In this document: positions 24,797 to 33,435 of the stretch, piece after piece
Layout of the letters: every line of letters begins with the position of its first letter
Position numbering within the stretch: position 1 is the stretch's first letter
Assembly: GCA_020353055.1 (NCBI GenBank)
Contig: CP070686.1
Span: 2,629,164 to 2,671,847, forward strand
Direction: 5' to 3'
Length of the DNA: 42,684 bases
Source of the DNA: Caldifarciminota bacterium
GTDB lineage: Bacteria; Hydrothermota; Tepidihabitantia; SM23-42
Notes under the pieces: model-generated
What the model was told of the DNA's origin: nothing
The model's input: only the letters and a program-made list of their open reading frames with translations
Databases searched by the model: none
Program-made: the position numbers and the translations under genes

Positions 24797-26830
24797 ATGG
24801 CTGAAAATGAAATCAGAAATATCGGATTATTCGGGCACGCGGGGAGCGGCAAAACTACAATTGCCGATGGACTTCTGTTTCTTGCAGGAGCGAATACAAG
24901 GTTTGGCAAAGTCACCGAGCAAACTTCGGTTTTCGATACCGAACCCGAAGAACAGGATAAGGTGTGCAGCCTCAACCTCGGGCTGGCATCATTTAAACAC
25001 GAAAATGTTCTCGTAAACCTCATCGACACACCGGGTTACGCGGACTTCATCGGCGAAGCGATAAGTGGCATCGAGGCTATCGACTGTGCGGTAGTCGTCG
25101 TAGATGCCGTCGGAGGCGTTGAAGTTGGAACCGAAAGACTGCTCGGCGAGATCACAGAGAAGAAAATCCCGGTGGCCTTTTTCATCAATAAATTAGCCAA
25201 GGAAAATACTGATTTTCAGAAAACGTTCTCCACAATCGGGGAAGTCCACAAGAAGAGTGTGGTTGCAGTCACAATCCCCCTCGGACAGGCAGGTAAGCTT
25301 AACGGTGTCATCGATATTATAAAAGGCAAGGCTTACGATGCTAATGGCAAGGAAATAGCAGTACCTGATGACATGAAGGATGTCGTACAAAATTATCGCG
25401 ACAAATTCGTTGAGGCCGCGGCCGACCTCGACGAAGGGCTGATGAACAAATACATCGAGGGCGAAAAAGTTGAGCTGGAGGAATGCATTGACCCGGTCAA
25501 AAAAGGCATCACCGCCGGCAATGTCGCACTATGTCTTGCGGGCGACGCCATGGCGTTAATTGGCATCAAAAGTCTTCTTGAGGTGGCGGTCGAATTCATG
25601 CCATCGCCTCAAATGTTACCAGATATCCAACTTGCTGGAAAGAGCATAAAAAGGGAGAACGCATCACCATTTCTCGGCTACGTCTTTAAGACCGTAGTTG
25701 AACCTCATCTTGGTGAAGTATGCTACACTCGCATCCTGAGTGGCTCTGCCAAGAGCGGTGACCTTGTCGACAATACGACCAAGTCCTCCGAAGAAAAGAT
25801 CAACCAGATATTCCTTATAAAAGGTAAAGAAAAAACAGAAATCGATGAGCTAAATACCGGTATGATAGTAGGTTTGGTCAAACTCAAAAATACGAATACT
25901 GGAGACACCCTCACAAAGGGACTGAATGCATCGCTGCCTCCAATAGAATTCCCGACGCCATCGATCTCCATGGCGATCGTTCCTAAAGAAAAAGGTGATG
26001 AGGAAAAAATCTCGACAGGCCTCACGCGCCTGCACGATGAAGATCCCACCTTTGCTTTCGCATTCGACCCGGAGATCAAACAGTTGATCATTTCCGGCAT
26101 CGGGGAGCTTCATCTTGATATCATCCTCTCACGCTTGAAACGGAAATATGGTGTTAGCGTAGACCTTGTCAAACCGCGTATAAAGTACCGCGAAACCTTT
26201 ACCAAGAAAACAAGCGCGCAGGGTAAGTACAAAAAACAAACTGGTGGTCATGGTCAATACGGCGATTGCTGGTTAAAGGTTGACCCTCTTGAAAGGGGTA
26301 CTGGTTTTGAGTTCGTCGACGAGATAGTGGGCGGTTCCATACCATCACGTTACATACCTTCGGTCGAGAAAGGTGTCAAAGAGGGTTTAGAACACGGCTT
26401 CCTTGCCGGATTTCCGTTGACCGATATAAAGGTTACAGTCTATGACGGTTCGTATCATCCGGTTGATTCATCAGACATTGCGTTCAAGATCGCAGCGTCG
26501 ATGTCGTTGAAAGCAAATGCAGAAAAGGGTGGGGTAGTACTGCTCGAACCGATACAGGAAGTCGAAGTCTATGTCCCTGAATCTTTCATGGGTGATGTCA
26601 TCGGTGACCTGAACAGCCGCCGCGGCAAGATCATGGGCATGGAAGGAGAAGGTAAGATACAGAAAATAAAGGCACTCGTACCTATGGCGGAAATGTACAA
26701 ATACTCAACAAGTCTCCGCTCCATGACACAGGGCCGTGGTTTCTTTAAAATGAACTTCAGTCATTATGAGGAAGTTCCGCGCGACGTAAGCCAGAAGATC
26801 GCGGATGAAGCAAAGAAAACGAAAGAATAA
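24797..26830 (+). CDS. EF-G-like translational GTPase with altered G4 motif
   Basis: 677 residues with the EF-G domain order. The G domain has P-loop GHAGSGKTT (residues 13-21) and G3 motif D77-TPG in DTPGYADF. Domain II begins near 290 (PFLGYVFKTVVEP), domain III near 385, domain IV near 470 (YRETFTKKTSAQGKYKKQTGGHGQYGDCW) and domain V to the end. It belongs to the EF-G-like/EF-G2 subgroup (GHAGSGKTT rather than AHIDAGKTT), not the main factor. The G4 motif reads N131-K-L-A134 where NKxD is expected, so the guanine-specifying Asp is replaced. Ribosome-linked GTPase activity is likely but unproven, and the role of such paralogues is unclear. AAAGGAGG precedes the ATG; lgt starts at the base after its stop. 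Confidence 0.88.
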   Translation: MAENEIRNIGLFGHAGSGKTTIADGLLFLAGANTRFGKVTEQTSVFDTEPEEQDKVCSLNLGLASFKHENVLVNLIDTPGYADFIGEAISGIEAIDCAVVVVDAVGGVEVGTERLLGEITEKKIPVAFFINKLAKENTDFQKTFSTIGEVHKKSVVAVTIPLGQAGKLNGVIDIIKGKAYDANGKEIAVPDDMKDVVQNYRDKFVEAAADLDEGLMNKYIEGEKVELEECIDPVKKGITAGNVALCLAGDAMALIGIKSLLEVAVEFMPSPQMLPDIQLAGKSIKRENASPFLGYVFKTVVEPHLGEVCYTRILSGSAKSGDLVDNTTKSSEEKINQIFLIKGKEKTEIDELNTGMIVGLVKLKNTNTGDTLTKGLNASLPPIEFPTPSISMAIVPKEKGDEEKISTGLTRLHDEDPTFAFAFDPEIKQLIISGIGELHLDIILSRLKRKYGVSVDLVKPRIKYRETFTKKTSAQGKYKKQTGGHGQYGDCWLKVDPLERGTGFEFVDEIVGGSIPSRYIPSVEKGVKEGLEHGFLAGFPLTDIKVTVYDGSYHPVDSSDIAFKIAASMSLKANAEKGGVVLLEPIQEVEVYVPESFMGDVIGDLNSRRGKIMGMEGEGKIQKIKALVPMAEMYKYSTSLRSMTQGRGFFKMNFSHYEEVPRDVSQKIADEAKKTKE

Positions 26831-27589
26831 ATGAGACCAGTGTTGATTGAGGTCGGCGGGATCGCGATCCCAGCTTATGGAGTAATGCTCGCGGTTTCTT
26901 TCCTTGCCGCACTGTGGTATGTAAAACGCAAGGCTCCAAAGTTCGATATTTCACCAGTGATAATTGAGAACCTTGCATTCTATGTTATGCTCGGTGTCGT
27001 GATCGGCGGCAGATTCCTCTACGTCTTATTCCACTGGGCGCAGTATCAGAACGACCTATTCGGGGTCATCAGAATATGGGAAGGTGGAATGATGTTCTTC
27101 GGAGGATTTCTTGGCGGGTTCCTGCTCGGCGCACTGTATATGCGAAAACAGAGGATTCCTATCTCCAAGATATCGGATCTGGTGGCACCATCTCTGGGTC
27201 TCGGCTTATTTTTCACGCGCATTGGTTGTTTTCTCAATGGCTGCTGTTTTGGCGAACCATCGGCGCTACCCTGGGCGATGCGCTTCCCGCCGGAATGCGT
27301 TGCCGGAACTTCACCGATCGGCACGCAGACACTCCATCCGGCACAACTCTACGAGTCAGCCTTCGGTCTTGCGCTGTTCTTCTTTCTCAACAACCGGCTG
27401 GGGAAATCAAAACACGCGGGCGTTATCTTTGCCCAGTTTTTGATATTCTACGGCATATTCCGCTTCGGTATCGATCTCATACGGTACTATGAAAACAGCG
27501 CTAATTACTGGATCAATCAAGTCATCGCTCTTGGTTTGATCGTCGCTGGGATTGTAATGCTCTTTAGGCCTGTCAAGAAGCCGTCTTGA
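26831..27589 (+). CDS. lgt: Prolipoprotein diacylglyceryl transferase
   Basis: 252 residues with about seven membrane helices. Signature blocks are YVMLGVVIGGRFLYVLFHW near residue 50, IWEGGMMFFGGFLGG near 82, the Lgt signature region TRIGCFLNGCCFGEP near 132, and TLHPAQLYESAFGL near 165. The RIGCFLNGCCFG form with three cysteines differs from the E. coli RIGNFINGE form but is seen in several phyla. The enzyme moves diacylglyceryl from phosphatidylglycerol to the lipobox cysteine of lipoproteins. A lipoprotein-like ApbE in the neighbouring unit would be a substrate. The ATG follows the stop of the EF-G-like gene with no gap. Confidence 0.93.
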   Translation: MRPVLIEVGGIAIPAYGVMLAVSFLAALWYVKRKAPKFDISPVIIENLAFYVMLGVVIGGRFLYVLFHWAQYQNDLFGVIRIWEGGMMFFGGFLGGFLLGALYMRKQRIPISKISDLVAPSLGLGLFFTRIGCFLNGCCFGEPSALPWAMRFPPECVAGTSPIGTQTLHPAQLYESAFGLALFFFLNNRLGKSKHAGVIFAQFLIFYGIFRFGIDLIRYYENSANYWINQVIALGLIVAGIVMLFRPVKKPS

Positions 27590-28323
27590 CCTTTTTCTCA
27601 GATGTTCTAAAAGCGGCGTTCGATTTCATCCTTCCTCAATCCTGTATACTCTGTAGCAAAGAGATAGAACATAGAATGATTTGTGATAACTGCCTGGAGT
27701 ATTTACCGCTTGTGAACCCCCCTCTCTGTACGGTGTGCGGCCGACCGACAAAAAACGGCACACGATGTGCTCTCTGCAACAGCGAATCGCCGCTCGACCA
27801 TGGACGAGCATGGATGCTCTTCATCCCACCGTCAGACAAGGTCATCCATCATTTCAAATACCGCAGGACGACTCGCCTCGCGCACCTGCTCGGCCGGGCC
27901 ATGGCAGGGATGATCAATGCCGACCATATTCTCTCGCAAGCCGATGTCATTGCACCAATTCCTCTATTCTGGTGGAAGAAAATACACCGTGGCTACAACC
28001 AGTCAGACATTCTTTCGCGGATCATAAGTCGAGAAACAGGCATCGGGCACGAGTATATGCTCAAGAGAATTAGAAATACCAGGACGCAGACACGTCTCAG
28101 CGAGAACGAACGTAAAAAGAATGTTTCTAACGCCTTTGTGACGTTCGGCAATATTGTCCAAGATAGGAAAATATTGTTGGTCGACGACGTTCTCACCACC
28201 GGTGCAACGATAAGAGAATGCGCCCGTGTTCTAAAAGAGCACGGCGCGACCCAGGTTTATTCATGTGTCGCGGCGATAACGCCTGATAAACCCAACACTC
28301 CTTCTCGTCATCGTCAGGCTTGA
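27586..28323 (+). CDS. ComF family protein (phosphoribosyltransferase fold)
   Basis: 245 residues. The N-terminal zinc-binding part has paired cysteines (CILC, CDNC, CTVC, CALC) between residues 20 and 66. The PRTase domain has DVIAPIPLFWWKKIHRGYNQS near 122 and the PRPP motif KILLVDDVLTTGATIRE near 192. ComF takes part in DNA uptake in competent bacteria and in recombination-linked steps elsewhere. The start is TTG at 27586, overlapping the lgt stop (TTGA). The last nine or so codons (NTPSRHRQA) lie within a degenerate palindromic sequence, so the natural C-terminus seems to have been replaced by repeat-derived residues. Confidence 0.9.
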   Translation: MTFFSDVLKAAFDFILPQSCILCSKEIEHRMICDNCLEYLPLVNPPLCTVCGRPTKNGTRCALCNSESPLDHGRAWMLFIPPSDKVIHHFKYRRTTRLAHLLGRAMAGMINADHILSQADVIAPIPLFWWKKIHRGYNQSDILSRIISRETGIGHEYMLKRIRNTRTQTRLSENERKKNVSNAFVTFGNIVQDRKILLVDDVLTTGATIRECARVLKEHGATQVYSCVAAITPDKPNTPSRHRQA

Positions 28324-28413
28324 CCGGACGATCCATGAGAAACGAAGTAGCATTGCACCTGGATTCCTCGATCAAGCATGTCCTCGGGTTTGGTCAGAGG
28401 GTTGGTGAATGAC
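28307..28413 (+). repeat. Degenerate dispersed-type palindromic repeat at the comF 3' end
   Basis: The left end GTCATCGTCAGGCTTGACC at 28307-28325, continuing through GATCCA, is mirrored by TGGATTCCTCGATCAAGC at 28359-28376 and a terminal AATGAC at 28408-28413. GTCAT/ATGAC ends with GGCTTGACC/ATCAAGC inner arms are typical of intergenic palindromic elements that occur in many copies in other genomes. Only one copy is in the window, so mobility or copy number cannot be judged. It overlaps the end of comF. Confidence 0.4.
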
Positions 28414-28423
28414 AAAAGCGACG

Positions 28424-28452
28424 TTGACACAACACTGATTTTCGAATATCAT
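28424..28452 (+). promoter_or_regulatory. Promoter of the aldolase operon
   Basis: TTGACA at 28424-28429, 17 bp spacer, TATCAT at 28447-28452. The start is expected near 28459, giving a short leader of about 14 nt before the ATG at 28473, with only a weak GAGA as ribosome-binding site. Confidence 0.7.
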
Positions 28453-28472
28453 TCAATCGTTAGAGAAAAAAT

Positions 28473-29393
28473 ATGTTGGTGAATCTAAACAAAATCCTTC
28501 CAAGAGCGCGCAGAAATGGTTATGCCGTTGGCGCCTTCAACACCTCGAATCTGGAGATCACCCAGGCAATAATCGGGGCAGCGGAGGTGCTAAAAGCGCC
28601 GGTTATCGTCGCGACGAGTGAGAAGGCTATCAGGTACGCCGGGATCGAGAATATCTCAGAGATGGTGATCGGCATGGCGAAGAGAACAAAAATACCGGTC
28701 ACCCTCCACCTCGATCACGGCAAATCTTATGACCTGTGCAGGGAATGCATAAAACACGGCTACACATCAGTAATGATCGATGCATCACATCTTCCATTTA
28801 AGGAAAACGTTAAGCTTACCAGGAGAGTCGTGCGCGTGGCACATGCAAAGCGGGTGACGGTCGAAGCCGAGATCGGCAGGCTCGCAGGCATCGAAGACGA
28901 CCTGGCTGTAAAGGAAAAAGACGCTCTGTACACCGATCCGCACGAGGCAAAGAGATTCGCCGAAGAGACAGAATGTGACGCGCTGGCAGTTGCGATCGGG
29001 ACTTCGCACGGCGCGTACAAGTTCAAAGGTAAACCAAGACTACGCATCGACATACTGAAGGAAATTGCCGGGCTGGTCCACATACCGCTCGTGCTCCACG
29101 GTGCATCCGGTGTCAAATCCAAATGGATCAATCATGTCAACAGATATGGCGGTCAAATGGCGCATGCGCGGGGTGTGCCCGACGACCTGATACGCCAGGC
29201 GGTAAGAAACGGTATAGCAAAGATAAATACCGATACGGATTTGAGGATCGCCTTCACCGCAGGGGTAAGAGAATATTTACAAAAAAGTCCAACTGACTTC
29301 GATCCACGAAAGATTCTGGGACTAGCAAGCGAATTCATCAGAGAGGTTGTGGCAGATAGAAATACCGTATTCGGCTCAAAAGGCACGGCATGA
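28473..29393 (+). CDS. Class II (metal-dependent) fructose-bisphosphate aldolase family protein
   Basis: 306 residues. AVGAFNTSNLEITQAIIGAA at the N-terminus, LHLDHGKSYD near residue 78 (zinc His and catalytic Asp) and VMIDASHLPF near 100 fit the family. VEAEIGRLAG near 130 follows, then GTSHGAYKF near 172, LHGASGV near 207 (second zinc His) and KINTDTDLR near 250 for phosphate binding. The family splits fructose 1,6-bisphosphate or related sugar phosphates; the short length fits GatY/FbaA-like enzymes, so tagatose bisphosphate cannot be excluded. It leads an operon with ApbE, a radical SAM enzyme and a DUF4321 protein, which do not share an obvious pathway. Confidence 0.9.
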   Translation: MLVNLNKILPRARRNGYAVGAFNTSNLEITQAIIGAAEVLKAPVIVATSEKAIRYAGIENISEMVIGMAKRTKIPVTLHLDHGKSYDLCRECIKHGYTSVMIDASHLPFKENVKLTRRVVRVAHAKRVTVEAEIGRLAGIEDDLAVKEKDALYTDPHEAKRFAEETECDALAVAIGTSHGAYKFKGKPRLRIDILKEIAGLVHIPLVLHGASGVKSKWINHVNRYGGQMAHARGVPDDLIRQAVRNGIAKINTDTDLRIAFTAGVREYLQKSPTDFDPRKILGLASEFIREVVADRNTVFGSKGTA

Positions 29394-30355
29394 CCGTCCG
29401 TCCGGTATCATTAATTATCTTCTTTTCCGTCGCGCTGGCGATCTTCTTTTCCTGCGGTGTACCGCCGAAGGAATATACCTACAGTAATTTCCTTTTCGGC
29501 GCGCAGTGTAACGTGAAATTTCAATTCATCCAAGAAGACCGGGCAAAAGAGATCATCGATGTTCTCGACCTGGAACTCACCCGGCTTGATTCGCTGCTCA
29601 ATTACTTCAGCGACAAGAGCCTGGTGAGCGAACTGAACCGCAATTCACGGGTCAAGGCTCCTGGCGACATAATCTTTCTCCTTACACTAAGCGATTCGGT
29701 CTCTCGATTGACAGATGGACTCTTTGACATAACCATCGCTCCATTGCTCGAAATCTGGGGTTTTTACAGCGGAGAGCCTAATATACCCGATGCGGCCGAA
29801 ATTGCACGCGCAATCGATCTTGTCGATTACACAAAAATTCGGGTAGTCAATGATTCAATTATCATCAAACCGGGCATGCGTGTTGATTTCGGAGGTATAG
29901 CTCAAGGCTTTGCTGCAGATCGTGCTGCGGATATTCTCAGGCAGAATCACGTGAAATCAGCCATAATAGATGTTGGCGGAGAGATCCTTGCAATCGGTCA
30001 ATCACCCGAGAAAAGACCCTGGCGGGTGGGTATACGTAATCCCCGAGGCAAAGGAGTAATCGAAACTATCGATCTGCAAGATTCCGCCGTTTCTACGTCC
30101 GGAGATTACGAAAAATTTTTCACCATCGATAATCAACGTTACCCACACATCATTGACCCACATGCTGGCTTACCGGCCAAGGACTTCGCTTCCGTAACTG
30201 TATGTGCTGACAATGCCGCATTTGCCGATGCAATGTCAACGGCGATCGCCGTCATGGGCGTTACACGGGGTATTCAATTCCTTGATTCGCTGGGGATAAA
30301 AGGTATAATATATCATGAACACAATGATGAATTGGAGCGAATTTCTAACAGATGA
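29390..30355 (+). CDS. apbE: FAD:protein FMN transferase, probable lipoprotein
   Basis: 321 residues. An N-terminal hydrophobic segment ends in FFSCG, a plausible lipobox with the cysteine near residue 24. Family blocks are RVDFGGIAQGFAADRAADIL near 163, AIIDVGGEILAIGQ near 187, RVGIRNP near 208, the STSGDYEKFF block near 230 and HIIDPHAG near 247, which coordinate Mg and FAD. The enzyme attaches FMN covalently to threonines of exported or membrane proteins such as Rnf/Nqr subunits. None of these is in the window. It overlaps the aldolase and the radical SAM gene by 4 nt each. Its presence fits a sodium/ferredoxin energy system, which is inference. Confidence 0.92.
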   Translation: MTVRPVSLIIFFSVALAIFFSCGVPPKEYTYSNFLFGAQCNVKFQFIQEDRAKEIIDVLDLELTRLDSLLNYFSDKSLVSELNRNSRVKAPGDIIFLLTLSDSVSRLTDGLFDITIAPLLEIWGFYSGEPNIPDAAEIARAIDLVDYTKIRVVNDSIIIKPGMRVDFGGIAQGFAADRAADILRQNHVKSAIIDVGGEILAIGQSPEKRPWRVGIRNPRGKGVIETIDLQDSAVSTSGDYEKFFTIDNQRYPHIIDPHAGLPAKDFASVTVCADNAAFADAMSTAIAVMGVTRGIQFLDSLGIKGIIYHEHNDELERISNR

Positions 30356-31335
30356 AAGTTGAAGCCAAATACTACACACCACAATCAAATCATATCGAAT
30401 GCAGAATGTGTCCTCACTCGTGTAAAATTATGCCAGATAAATGGGGGCTTTGCCGCGGACGTAAGAATGAAGCTGGTAAATTGTGGTCGACCAATTACGG
30501 GGAAACAACCTCTATTGCCATTGATCCGATAGAAAAGAAACCCCTCTACCATTATTATCCGGGATCACAAATATTATCCATAGCGTGCAATAGTTGTAAC
30601 ATGCGCTGTCCGTTCTGTCAGAATTGGGAAATTTCTCAAGGTGAAGTTAAGACCCAGTATCTGCCTCCTGAAATCCTTCAGAAAATGTTGAAAGATCATG
30701 AGTCGCTGGGCATTGCCTATACATACACAGAACCGCTGATGTGGTTTGAATATCTGATCGACGCGGGTAAGGCAATTCACCACGCTGGCGGCAAGAATAT
30801 TCTTGTAACCAATGGACTGATTAATGAAGAACCGCTACTCGAGTTGATGCCGCTGATAGACGCTATGAACATCGACCTCAAGACAATGAACCCGGATGTC
30901 TACAAAAAGACCTTAGGGGGCGACTTAGGTGCCGTAAAGAGAACTATCGAAGTAGCTCATAAGAATTGTCATGTTGAGATAACAAATTTGATCGTAACTG
31001 GTTTGAACGATAAAAAGAACGATATCGACAGTCTCATTGATTATGTTTCTTCGATTGACCCTAACATACCTCTGCATTTCTCAAGATATTATCCCAATCA
31101 TGAATACACAAAACCACCGACCTCGGTGAAAACGATTGAATACGCTTATTCGAAAGCGCGCGAAAAGCTGGCTTATGTTTATATAGGAAACATACCATCA
31201 GAAGAAGGTGCGCATACACTCTGCCCAAAATGTGGAAATATGCTCATCGAGCGCATGTATTTTCAGGCAATGGTAAAAGGGCTCGATGGCAATAAGTGTA
31301 ATAAATGCGGCGAGATAATTCCGGTCGTTGTTTGA
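30352..31335 (+). CDS. amrS: AmmeMemoRadiSam-system radical SAM enzyme (AmrS-like)
   Basis: 327 residues. An N-terminal CRMCPHSCKI segment is followed by WGLCRGRKN, EKKPLYHYYPGS and the radical SAM motif C82-X3-C86-X2-C89 (CNMRCPFCQNWEISQ). IAYTYTEPLMWFEY lies near 120 and NIDLKTMNPDVYK near 180. A C-terminal zinc ribbon has CPKC and CNKC. This is the pattern of the AmrS family, which co-occurs with Memo and AMMECR1 proteins; they are not nearby here. The target is unknown; relatives include pyruvate-formate-lyase-activating-like enzymes. It overlaps apbE (ATGA) and is followed by the DUF4321 gene. Confidence 0.88.
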   Translation: MKVEAKYYTPQSNHIECRMCPHSCKIMPDKWGLCRGRKNEAGKLWSTNYGETTSIAIDPIEKKPLYHYYPGSQILSIACNSCNMRCPFCQNWEISQGEVKTQYLPPEILQKMLKDHESLGIAYTYTEPLMWFEYLIDAGKAIHHAGGKNILVTNGLINEEPLLELMPLIDAMNIDLKTMNPDVYKKTLGGDLGAVKRTIEVAHKNCHVEITNLIVTGLNDKKNDIDSLIDYVSSIDPNIPLHFSRYYPNHEYTKPPTSVKTIEYAYSKAREKLAYVYIGNIPSEEGAHTLCPKCGNMLIERMYFQAMVKGLDGNKCNKCGEIIPVVV

Positions 31336-31353
31336 AATAAGCAAAGGAGGATT

Positions 31354-31614
31354 ATGGCAAGACGTAAGTTGGGTCACATAATTGCGGGGACGATCATTGG
31401 GGGCATCATCGGCTCAGCACTCTCGTCCCTGTTGAGTGGAATATTTCCAAGGGGGCCAGTAAAGAACTTTTTCTTCAGCGCGCTAAAAGTCGGATTCTCT
31501 GCCGTCGAAGTGAATCTGGGGTTTTTCAACTTTACGATCGGCCTGGGCTTGAACATAACACTGGTAACGATAATCTTCGTGTTTTTGATCATATATTTGT
31601 TACACAAATTATAG
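31354..31614 (+). CDS. Small membrane protein, DUF4321-like
   Basis: 86 residues. A Lys/Arg start (MARRKLGH) is followed by a glycine-rich helix (IIAGTIIGGIIGSALSSLL). A short amphipathic part with FFFSALKVGFSAVEVNLGFFN comes next, then a final helix (ITLVTIIFVFLIIYLL). This layout and the GFFNFTIGLGLNI stretch match the DUF4321 family of small conserved membrane proteins, whose function is unknown. AAAGGAGG before the ATG shows it is translated. It sits 18 nt after the radical SAM gene, so in the same transcript. Confidence 0.75.
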   Translation: MARRKLGHIIAGTIIGGIIGSALSSLLSGIFPRGPVKNFFFSALKVGFSAVEVNLGFFNFTIGLGLNITLVTIIFVFLIIYLLHKL

Positions 31615-31635
31615 AATTGGCAGATTAGAACAACC

Positions 31636-33042
31636 ATGTTTATCAAGGGAAAACGAATCTCAAGAGATAAAAAAGTCGAGGTCATCAATCCATTTAACGA
31701 TCAGGTTATCGAGACCCTCGGCATGAGTGAAAGCGCAGATGTCAACGAGGCAGTGGCAATTGCTAAAAAGGGTTTCGATATATTAAAAAAAATGCCAGCT
31801 GGAGAACGGTCAAAAATCTTAGAAAAAACAGCACACATCATAACGTCACGTAAAGACGACTTCAGTCGTTCAATCGCACTTGAATCCGGCAAAACAATCA
31901 ACGAAGCACGCGGAGAGGTGGACCGCGCTGCAAACACAATGAGGCTATCCGCCATCGCGGCAATGAAATTGGCCGGAGAAACTGTTCGTTTCGACCTTGC
32001 CGGGCAATCCAAGAAGATCGGTTTCTTCGTGCGCGTTCCACTCGGCATAGTCCTCGCGGTAACACCATTCAATTTTCCCCTTAATCTTTCCTGCCACAAA
32101 ATCGGACCAGCGGTTGCAGCAGGTAATTCCGTAATTCACAAACCGGCAACCAAAACACCCGTGTCCGGCATGTTATTAGCCGAAGCTCTGATCGAAGCCG
32201 GTCTTCCGATTGAGGGTATTTCAGTTCTCGTTGGACCGGGTAGAACCATCGGCATGATGCTTATAAAGAACCCAATCGTTAAGAAAATAAGTTTTACCGG
32301 ATCTCTTGAGGTTGGCGAAATAATCACCGCCAATTGTGGCATGAAGCGCGTGACGATGGAGCTCGGTTCCAATTCTGCGGTAATTGCCTGTGCAGATGCA
32401 CCGCTTGGGCTCGTCGCGAAGAAGGTTCGTAAGGGCGGATATACGCTGGCGGGTCAAGTCTGTATATCGATCCAGCGTGTATACATAGAAGAGAGAGTTG
32501 CGGATGATTTCCTCGCAATGCTCACTGAGGAAGTGAAGCAGATAAATTACGGGGATCAACTTCTTTCGCAAACCGAAATGGGTCCGATGATCGACACGGG
32601 AGCATTGGAAAAGGCAGAACTGTTCTGCAACGATGCGGTACAAAAAGGTGGCAAGATAATCACGGGGGGCAAAAGAGAAGGCAATATCTTCACCCCTACA
32701 ATTATCTATGATGTCCCCGAGAACGCCTTGGTTATTCAAGAAGAAGCATTTGCCCCGATCGTCGCCGTCAACAAATTCAGTGGTATCGAGGAAGCGATTC
32801 AAAAAGTGAATAACACAAAATACGGATTGCAAGCCGGGGTCTTCACGCGGGATATTACAAGAGCGCTTAAATGCGCGCGCGAAATCGATGCGGGTGGCGT
32901 ATTGATTAACGAAATGCCGACTTTCAGGGTCGACAACATGCCCTACGGTGGTACGAAAGGAAGCGGCATCGGCCGCGAAGGACCCGATTTCGCAATCAGG
33001 GAAATGACTGAAGAAAAACTTATTATTCTAGATCAGATATAG
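31636..33042 (+). CDS. Aldehyde dehydrogenase (NAD(P)-dependent, ALDH superfamily)
   Basis: 468 residues. Landmarks are TPFNFPLNL near residue 149, HKPATKTPVSG near 169, SFTGSLEVGE near 221, general base E242 in MELGSN, catalytic C276 in AGQVCISIQRV and EEAFAPIVAV near 370. The VCISIQRVY context is typical of the lactaldehyde/glyceraldehyde-3-phosphate dehydrogenase-like branch (ALDH21/GapN-related), often annotated as lactaldehyde or non-phosphorylating GAPDH. The substrate is uncertain. Position just after the aldolase unit would fit a role in triose or short sugar aldehyde oxidation (inference). Only 21 nt lie upstream, with no good ribosome-binding site. Confidence 0.9.
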   Translation: MFIKGKRISRDKKVEVINPFNDQVIETLGMSESADVNEAVAIAKKGFDILKKMPAGERSKILEKTAHIITSRKDDFSRSIALESGKTINEARGEVDRAANTMRLSAIAAMKLAGETVRFDLAGQSKKIGFFVRVPLGIVLAVTPFNFPLNLSCHKIGPAVAAGNSVIHKPATKTPVSGMLLAEALIEAGLPIEGISVLVGPGRTIGMMLIKNPIVKKISFTGSLEVGEIITANCGMKRVTMELGSNSAVIACADAPLGLVAKKVRKGGYTLAGQVCISIQRVYIEERVADDFLAMLTEEVKQINYGDQLLSQTEMGPMIDTGALEKAELFCNDAVQKGGKIITGGKREGNIFTPTIIYDVPENALVIQEEAFAPIVAVNKFSGIEEAIQKVNNTKYGLQAGVFTRDITRALKCAREIDAGGVLINEMPTFRVDNMPYGGTKGSGIGREGPDFAIREMTEEKLIILDQI

Positions 33043-33105
33043 CCTATACGCTGAAGTTTCTTTAAGGTATTGTATTATTGCGTAACGCCACGCCAGGGCC
33101 GTCTA

Positions 33106-33330
33106 TCACTCCCCGTGTGATTGAAGCTGCGCTTCTAGTTCTTGAATCCTTTCGACCAACTTTTCCTTTTCTCCCTCCTTCTCTTTTCTCCAGATTCGCG
33201 TAAGCATACCAAAAGCCATGAACATCAAGATCATTCCCCACCAAGGTGCGAACCAACTGAAGATGTCGAAGAAGTGAAGGATCAATCCAACCACACCGAC
33301 CAAGAATACAACAAGTGCCCATAGTGACAT
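33106..33330 (-). CDS. Small two-helix membrane protein with a charged coiled tail
   Basis: 74 residues. Two hydrophobic helices (SLWALVVFLVGVVGLILHFF and WGMILMFMAFGMLTRIW) lie around an FSWFAPWW loop, then a Lys/Glu tail (EKEGEKEKLVERIQELEAQL) likely forms a coiled coil. I do not recognise the family. Translation is supported by AAGGAGG just before the ATG, and transcription by a full-consensus promoter at 33372-33399. It converges with the aldehyde dehydrogenase gene. The open frames on the other strand here are by-products. Confidence 0.75.
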   Translation of the reverse strand: MSLWALVVFLVGVVGLILHFFDIFSWFAPWWGMILMFMAFGMLTRIWRKEKEGEKEKLVERIQELEAQLQSHGE

Positions 33331-33371
33331 AGAGCCTCCTTAATATCTTTGTCGTTCTGGTTAACTATTTG

Positions 33372-33399
33372 ATTATACCAATTATTCATTTATTGTCAA
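33372..33399 (-). promoter_or_regulatory. Promoter of the small membrane protein gene
   Basis: Minus strand: TTGACA (33399-33394), 16 bp spacer, TATAAT (33377-33372). The predicted start near 33365 gives a leader of about 35 nt carrying AAGGAGG, so this gene is read separately from ychF upstream of it. Confidence 0.85.
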
Positions 33400-33435
33400 C
33401 AAATTCCTCATTTACGTTCTTTATTGAAAGAGTGT

